Source: Urophycis tenuis
Lineage: Eukaryota; Chordata; Actinopteri; Gadiformes; Phycidae
DNA length: 64,000 bases
Reading direction: 5' to 3'
NCBI GenBank assembly: GCA_036785325.1
Contig: JAXIVH010000134.1
Span: forward strand, 401,115 to 465,114
This document shows, piece after piece, positions 58,210 to 64,000 of the stretch (within the stretch, counting starts at the first letter, position 1; every line of letters starts with the position of its first letter). The position numbers were made by a program, and so were the translations under genes. Under the pieces are notes generated by a model that was not told the origin of the DNA, did no database searches, and was given only the letters and a program-made list of their open reading frames with translations.

Positions 58210-58574
58210 ACGGGCGGCACGGTTGGTGCAGTGGTTAGCACTGTCGCCTCACAGCAAGAGGGTTCTGGGTTCGAATCCACCCGGGCACCTTTCTGCGTGG
58301 AGTTTGCATGTTCTCCCCTGTGCTCGCGTGGGTTCTCTCCGGGTACTCCGGCTTCCTCCCACAGACCAAAAACATGCAGGTTGGGGGATTAGGTTAATTG
58401 GTGTCTCTAAATTGACCATAGGTGTGTATGTGAGTGTGAATGGTTGTTCGTCTATATATGTTAGCCCTGTGATAGGCTGGCGACCTGTCCAGGGTGTACC
58501 CCGCCTCTCGCCCGTTGCAGCCCCCCCGCGGCCCTCTAGAGGAGAAGCGTTTTAGAAAATGACTGACTGATGAC
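58210..58574 (+). mobile_element. tRNA-derived SINE with 12-bp target duplication
   Basis: Head gcagtggttagcactgtcgc, B box ggttcgaatcc, a body with gtggagtttgcatgttctcc and gacctgtccagggtgtaccc, and a short (tgac)n tail. Target duplication tgtttgtaaagc lies at 58,198-58,209 and 58,575-58,586. Confidence 0.85.
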
Positions 58575-59030
58575 TGTTTGTAAAGCGGTCCGGTCTGCAC
58601 GCTACTGATGTGATAAAGCCAAGAGTGTCTGGTGATCCGGACACGTTTTGGGTTGGACCAGCGGGGGAAAAGTGACGCAGTGCAGTGAGTTTGGGGTTCA
58701 CTTTGAGCCCAATTAGCCGCTAAGGTGCTTACAGACTTCCTGTTGGGCCAAGCGTAAGCGTATGCGACCTGCCGTGTGTGCAGCAGGGCTGTTGGACTCG
58801 AGTACCAGACGTCAAGACGTTTTTTTTTCTATGGTCTCAGACTTGTCTCGGGACTTGATGGTATTTGGACTCGGACTTGTCTCGGTCTCTGCCACTGGTC
58901 TCGCCAAATCTGGCTTTTGGTCATCAAGCGAGTCTGGGTGTCTTTATTGTGTTTAGAAACACTGGCCACTTGATGACCAATCACACACTAGCTTATCTTT
59001 GCGCGCCCTGTATCTGCGTGACCTGCTTAC

Positions 59031-60195
59031 TAGGGATGTACAAACCTAACCAACGCAAAATTCGAATTTTCAACCCCTCTGGAAATTTTTATTCGAATAT
59101 TCGAACCCCCCCCCCCCCCCCAGGTTCGTTCCGTCTGGTTTGCCAGTGAATGCACATGTTCAATTTCCTGCCGCTAGATGGCAGTAGCGTTCAAGTGTTC
59201 AAGTGGACTTTATTGTCAGTTAACCATGTAACAGTACATTACACAGAGAACTGAAATTCCGTTTCTACTAACTCCAGATGTGCAGTGTTAAGAACAACTT
59301 GACAACTAGCATTAAACTAAGTTAAACATAAGACAACACTAGACATAAAGTGCAGATATATATCTACAGAATAGCAACCATCTACAGAATCAGAAACCAA
59401 CAAAGTAAAGACAACTTTCAGACTATCACAGTGTTCCGGAATATAATATTTGTGGTATGTTAGAGTGTAATAATAATAATAATAATAATAATAACAATAC
59501 AATAATAATAATATAATAATATACTAATATAATAATAATAATAATAATACAATAATACAAGAGTAATAATAATAATAAGAGGGTCATTCCATGTGAAAAC
59601 AGCCAATATCAGGGTACCTCGTACATGACACCCCTCAGACTTTGCTGAAAAGCCATCAAAACATGCCCCATGCTACCAAACGAAGGAATCCCAAGTTTCA
59701 GGTCAACATCTCAAACGGCATCTCAAACGTGCAATCTAACCCCCATAACACACTTGACACACTTTTCATCTATTTTATCGTAATAGTTCCGCACGGAACT
59801 TTTCGCCTGGCCTTTATTGTTCTCCATCTTTGTTTCGCCCTCTTCTTCTCACATGGAGCTTGTCACGTGTGTGGCAGAGAGGAAGAGCGGGGGGCGTGGC
59901 CGCAGACTCCCGTGCTGCATTTCTCCTCTCCAGTTATTAAATATCAAACAGCTGGCGGTGTTAACACTAAACCAATGGCAATTTACTGTACAGTAGACCA
60001 GTAATAGCTCATATTTCGGTTGTAACATAATACGTTTAAATATATATATATATATCTTTTCTTAATTATTAATACAAAAAAATTAAAATAAAAAAATATA
60101 TATATTATTAATTAAAAATCGAATATTAAAAATATAATTCGAATTTGGAGGCTGTCACAAATATTCTAAAATTCGAATATTCATGTACATCCCTA
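59031..60195. mobile_element. Non-autonomous hAT-like DNA transposon
   Basis: Terminal inverted repeats tagggatgtac / gtacatcccta; 8-bp target duplication ctgcttac (59,023-59,030) and cagcttac (60,196-60,203) with one mismatch. Subterminal tattcgaatattcgaa-type palindromes occur near both ends. No transposase. A LINE 3' tail in minus orientation (caagtggactttattgtcag near 59,202) and a (TAA)n tract (59,466-59,580) are nested inside. Confidence 0.7.
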
Positions 60196-60974
60196 CAGCT
60201 TACTGTAACGTTATTAGCATTCATTTTCATTGATTCACACACACACACACACTGACAAACAAAGATGTCCACCAATTCTGCCATCATAAAATAGAGCAGA
60301 AGATAAAGGTAATGTGTTTGTGGACATATGAAATATATAACATATTTCTTGCATGCCACTTGTTTTGTTCTGTCCTGGACTCGGTCTTGACTTGGACTCA
60401 AATAGTTTTTGACTCGGTCTTGTCTTGGACTCGAACCTCTTTGCACTCTGTCTTGACTTGGTCTCGACTAGTCCTGGTCTTGGACTTGTCTTGGGACTCC
60501 ACAAAGGTGCTCTTGACTACAGCCCTGGAGTGCAGACTTGTTGCATCATTACGCGGCCAAAACAGCATGATAGTGGAGGTCTCCACTTGGGGCAGACCAC
60601 AGTTATATCAGATCCGGACGGCGTACAAAAGCACGTGTATTGCGTGCTCATGTAAATAAACAACAAACAGTAACCGACGTGATCTGTCGCCAGCTGTGTC
60701 TGACATGCACGCTCATCGCCAGGCATGTAAAGACTGTGGTCATACAGGTGTGGGACTAGGTCCGGCAGTCTCTCCTGGAAACTTTCCGCCATGCTGATAT
60801 TAACTTCTCCTCGGACCCCGAGGTCACTGTGTTTATTCACATGGTCGCCCCCGAGTTTTTTGTCGGTATTGCATCTTGCGGATGCGTCATGTTCGCGACC
60901 GACGCACCAAAACGGTCGCAGAATACGCGTGGCAGCCATGATGCGTACACGTATTAAGAGTTGTAGTCAAGACC

Positions 60975-61305
60975 ACCTGAACCAAGACCAAGACACTACC
61001 AAGACCAGAGGGTATCCAGACCAAGACAATACGAAGACCAGAGGGTATCGAGACCAAGACACTACCAAGACCAGAGGGTATCGAGACCAAGACACTACCA
61101 AGACCAGAGGGTATTGAGACCAAGACAAGACCAAGACCAGAGGGTATCGAAACCAAGACACTACCAAGACCAGAGGGTATTGAGACCAAGACAAGACCAA
61201 GACCAGAGGGTATCGAGACCAAGACACTACCAAGACCAGAGGGTATGGAGACCAAGACACTACCAAGACCAGAGGGTATGGAGACCAAGACAAGACCAAC
61301 CAAGT
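60975..61305. repeat. 33-bp minisatellite
   Basis: About ten copies of gaccaagacactaccaag followed by accagagggtatcga, with small variants (tggaga, tattgaga). Its minus strand gives artefactual open frames rich in Leu, Val, Ser and Trp. Confidence 0.8.
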
Positions 61306-61570
61306 TAAGACCAGAACCAAGTCAAGGCCGGAAAAAAAAAACAGACTAGTGTTCAAGTTATAACAATACGTGAACAATGGCGCAGCCGTTAGTAAAATAT
61401 ATACAATGTAACATATTTGGCGCGTAGTGTACGAGTGCTGCGTCATATATAAGGTTTTGTGATGAGCATGAGCTCGCTGCTTGGTTTACACACAAACCCC
61501 CTGGAGATCTCTATGTCCCAGACCAAGACAAGACCAAGACCAAATACAGTCTAGTCTGAGACAAGACCGA

Positions 61571-61971
61571 GGCTGTGTTCCGATAATCCATCCTTACTGT
61601 ACTTACTATACTTAGTTACTTAGAGTATGTAGGGTGTTCTGATTGCGGCGAAAAGAAGTGTACTGAAAGGACCCGGATGTTGCCCTCAAAAAGGTTAGTA
61701 CGCATAGAGTGCAACGGTGTACACTATCCGTACCCAACGGCAGCCATCTTAGCTACGTAGCAGGAAGAGGCGGAGCCAGGCTGAGCCGCAGCCTCAGTTG
61801 TAAAATGGCCGGACGTCAGTGTGGGCGTGACGGGCGCGCAGCTGATAGCCATTTCCGGTAAGTGCACCATTTGGAACAACGCTAACATCTGAAAATCTGC
61901 TGACTTAGTGAGTGCGGATAGTGTACTACGTTGAAGTGTACTCAGGGAAGTATGGATATTGGAACACGGCC
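61571..61971. mobile_element. MITE-like element with about 20-bp inverted ends
   Basis: The ends ggctgtgttccgataatccat and atggatattggaacacggcc are inverted with a few mismatches. No open frame. Target duplication not resolved. Confidence 0.55.
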
Positions 61972-62309
61972 CTGGGTATTTGAGGCTATAGTATCTCTGT
62001 GCCATAGAGAGACCCACAATAATGATGGAAATCAGTGGTGAAGCTAGACCCTGGGGCTGGCTCAAGCTCACCCCAAAACTTGCCTGAGCCCTACCCCTAT
62101 CGTTTTCGTCCTCAAATCCAATAGTCGACCATCTACATTCGACCACGGCCTCAAGACCACGTAAAAGTGGTCTCGGGTACTCCAGCTCCGACACGCAATG
62201 CGTTAGAGTGGCCAGCGAGTCAATTCTTGGGCCTCCCAGATCCCACTCCAGCCACGAGGTGTTTTTTTTTGATCGCGCCTTCATTTTTTACGTCGGCTCA
62301 GAGTGTTTG

Positions 62310-62975
62310 GTGTTTGTAAGAAGATTATGTTGATCTTCTACAAAGCAACTATTGAGTCCTGTGTTATAGTATGGGATTACCAGTTGGTTTGGCAACCTAA
62401 CTGTGAAATCAAAGGCCCAGATTTTAAATTAGACAAAAACGGCAGGGAAAATCATTGGCATGACAGCACCAGTAACTCTTAAGACCTGTTTCAACAATCA
62501 TTACTCAAAAGGGCAGACAATATCTTAACAGACCCATCACATGTACTGAACTCTGAGTATGTTTTACTGAACTCAGGAAGAAGGTATAGGGTCCCTCTCT
62601 GTAAAAGTAACAAATACAAACACTCATTCATCCCACTCTGTCAAGCTCATAAATGAGCAGATTGCACAAGATGGATGGAGACGATAAGGGGAAGGGGGGG
62701 ATGCTAAATTTGCACAGAAGCATTGCACTGTTATTGTTGTTATTGTATATGTGTGTGTATGTGTACATATGTATATATACATATGTATGTGTGTATGTAT
62801 GTGTATATATGTATTTTATGTGACCATTTGTTAACTGCTTGTTGTACTGAGAACTATTGTGTGAGTGTGTAATGGAACGTGTGCTTGTGAGGGAATGTCT
62901 TGCCTGCAGCAGACCCCTTTGTCCGAGACAAATTTCTCCCACGGGAGACAAATAAAGACACTTTGACTTTGACTT
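62310..62975 (+). mobile_element. LINE 3' end, Rex1-like, degenerate
   Basis: Broken coding similarity to the C-terminal part of Rex1-type reverse transcriptases (LLNSGRRYRVPLCKSNKYKH in one frame) is followed by a 3' UTR with acaaataaagacactttgac and a (tttgac)n tail. Confidence 0.6.
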
Positions 62976-63045
62976 TGACTTTTCGATCGTTTTTTTTTTT
63001 GTTTTTGTTTTTTTGTTCCCGTTCTCGACGTGGGGTGCCCCGTAC

Positions 63046-63176
63046 CGGTTCTCTGGCGCCGGGCGTGTTGAGGACGGCGGTGGGCGCGTGGGTGTAGAGC
63101 GCCGCCGAGAAGCCCCCCCTCTGGGCGGGGCGCAGGAGCCTGGTGACGGCGTGGAGGGAGGAGGGCAGGATGGGGC
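63046..63176 (-). CDS. Possible internal exon of an unidentified minus-strand gene
   Basis: GC-rich segment with a C-run plus AG acceptor (at 63,177-63,178) and a GTACGG donor after 63,046. The 131-nt exon (phase 1 to 0) reads ILPSSLHAVTRLLRPAQRGG, then FSAALYTHAPTAVLNTPGAR. Composition and codon pattern look coding and differ from the AT-rich surroundings. Family not recognised. Confidence 0.3.
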
Positions 63177-63236
63177 CTGGGGGGGGGGGGGGAGACGAGA
63201 TTGGTAGGGTTAGCTTAGGTCGCGTCACAGAGATTT

Positions 63237-63424
63237 ACATTTAGGGGGGGCGTTTAGCGACGCTTTTGTCCCAAAGCGACTTACAAAGAGTACATTTGTC
63301 AGAAGAAGGTGAAACATTTCATTGCTGCTAATACAGTAAGAAAGTCAACCAGAACAAGTTTCAAGCATTTCAATCGCTTGGTGAACCATTGCTAGTATAC
63401 AACATCTCTAGCTAACTGTTTACC
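63237..63424 (-). mobile_element. L2-like LINE 3' UTR, second right-flank copy (continues at about 63,948)
   Basis: Matches the 3' UTR at 57,260-57,720 (cgtttagcgacgcttttg, ggtgaaacatttcattgct, ctagtatacaacatctct). Interrupted at about 63,425 and resumed near 63,948 with gttgcaaagagcgatta. Confidence 0.65.
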
Positions 63425-63501
63425 AATATTGCACTACTCAAGTATAATCCTGCACCTTAATTCCTTTGCACTCCTAGTTCAAACGCCATCTACATTTCAT
63501 T

Positions 63502-63888
63502 CAGTACGTTTACATGCAGCAAGAAATTCGAATTTCTGATCAGGATCAGATAATGACATGCGTAAGACCGGATGACTTGTCCGAGTACACATGCCGTTCA
63601 GAGAATCGGATTAACAGCCGGAGCGTGGGCTGACTCTGGACGCTATGTGGCGCTGCGCATGCGTAGAATGGCACTGCGCATGCGTAGAATGCAAAATCAG
63701 ATTCAGATCCGATTGCTGAGTACACATGCCGTTAAAAGTCCGACTATGAACGAATTATCTAGGTGTTGTTGTCCGATTTTGAGATGTCCGAAGTAGGTCG
63801 GATTAAGGTGTTTACATGCACTTTAAAAGTCCGAATGATGTCTTATACGATTAGAAATTTGAATTTCTTGCTGCATGTAAACGTACTG
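63502..63888. mobile_element. MITE with 36-bp terminal inverted repeats
   Basis: Terminal repeats at 63,502-63,537 and 63,853-63,888 match at 35 of 36 positions (outer end cagtacgtttacatgcagca), with a 3-bp att on each side. The interior has repeated gagtacacatgccgtt and gcgcatgcgtagaatg. No open frame. It lies inside a LINE/SINE-like tail (gacaataaagttgactct) that itself interrupts the L2 UTR. Confidence 0.8.
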
Positions 63889-64000
63889 ATTGTCTCTGTA
63901 CTTGTACACAATGACAATAAAGTTGACTCTAATCTCTCTACCTGCCAAGTTGCAAAGAGCGATTATAAAGTGCCAAGACGTACAACATACAAAGCATGAG

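Larger units (their letters stand above)
58785..61565. repeat. Region of 'gactcggtcttg'-type repeat sequence, split by a hAT-like element
   Basis: Segments near 58,785-58,930 and 60,370-60,530 carry ggactcggacttgtctcgg-type motifs. The opposite-strand form (ccaagacaagaccaagacc) occurs at 60,965-61,320 and 61,515-61,565, so the region is partly inverted. Family not recognised. Confidence 0.5.

Noticed and set aside
60887..61446. Minus-strand repetitive frames (VLVSIPSGLGS-type and VVSWSPYPLVL-type)
   Set aside because: Shadows of the 33-bp minisatellite; both frames are open only because the monomer length is a multiple of three.

Overview
This window reads as teleost fish chromosomal DNA. 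It is intron-rich and dense in repeats. It carries fish-type mobile elements: an L2-clade LINE, Rex1-type LINEs, a chromodomain Ty3/gypsy element of the sushi type, tRNA-derived SINEs, and long (CA)n and (TAA)n tracts. No prokaryotic, organellar or exogenous viral genome features are visible. Organism and families are judged from the sequence alone; no database was searched.

Layout. Positions 1-826 are left flank. Positions about 827-56,498 form a head-to-tail tandem array: unit 1 (about 827-17,190), unit 2 (about 17,190-36,300), unit 3 (about 36,300-53,880) and a truncated unit 4 (about 53,880-56,498). Units meet at (TAA)n microsatellites followed by the same start sequence (ctagaaaatgtaattccac). 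Each complete unit holds, in order: a SINE-derived minisatellite, nested LINE remnants, a unique stretch with a hairpin, a CA repeat next to a cruciform-like inverted repeat, one eight-exon gene on the + strand, a TACACA-type satellite interrupted by a Rex1 3' end, and a unique stretch up to the TAA junction. Units differ by private insertions: an L2 LINE in unit 1, a Ty3/gypsy element in unit 2, Rex1 LINEs inside an intron in unit 3, and a fold-back element shared by units 2 and 3 only. Positions 56,499-64,000 are right flank made mostly of nested repeats, with two GC-rich exon-like segments on the minus strand.

The gene. Manual splicing of the same eight exons in each unit gives an open reading frame of 486, 487 and 486 codons, with phase-compatible junctions throughout. 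The predicted product is a type II membrane protein: a short acidic cytoplasmic tail, one signal-anchor segment, a stalk, a C-type lectin-like domain (CTLD) lacking the usual Ca2+/sugar ligands, an I-set-like Ig domain, and a C-terminal PRY-SPRY (B30.2) domain. In this topology the B30.2 domain would be extracellular, which is unusual. Amino-acid differences among the three copies are concentrated in the B30.2 domain, while the Ig domain and first CTLD exon are nearly invariant. This is what a young, diversifying family of recognition receptors might look like. The full exon chain is inferred from splice sites and phase, not from transcripts; the CTLD and the Ig/B30.2 exons could belong to separate transcripts.
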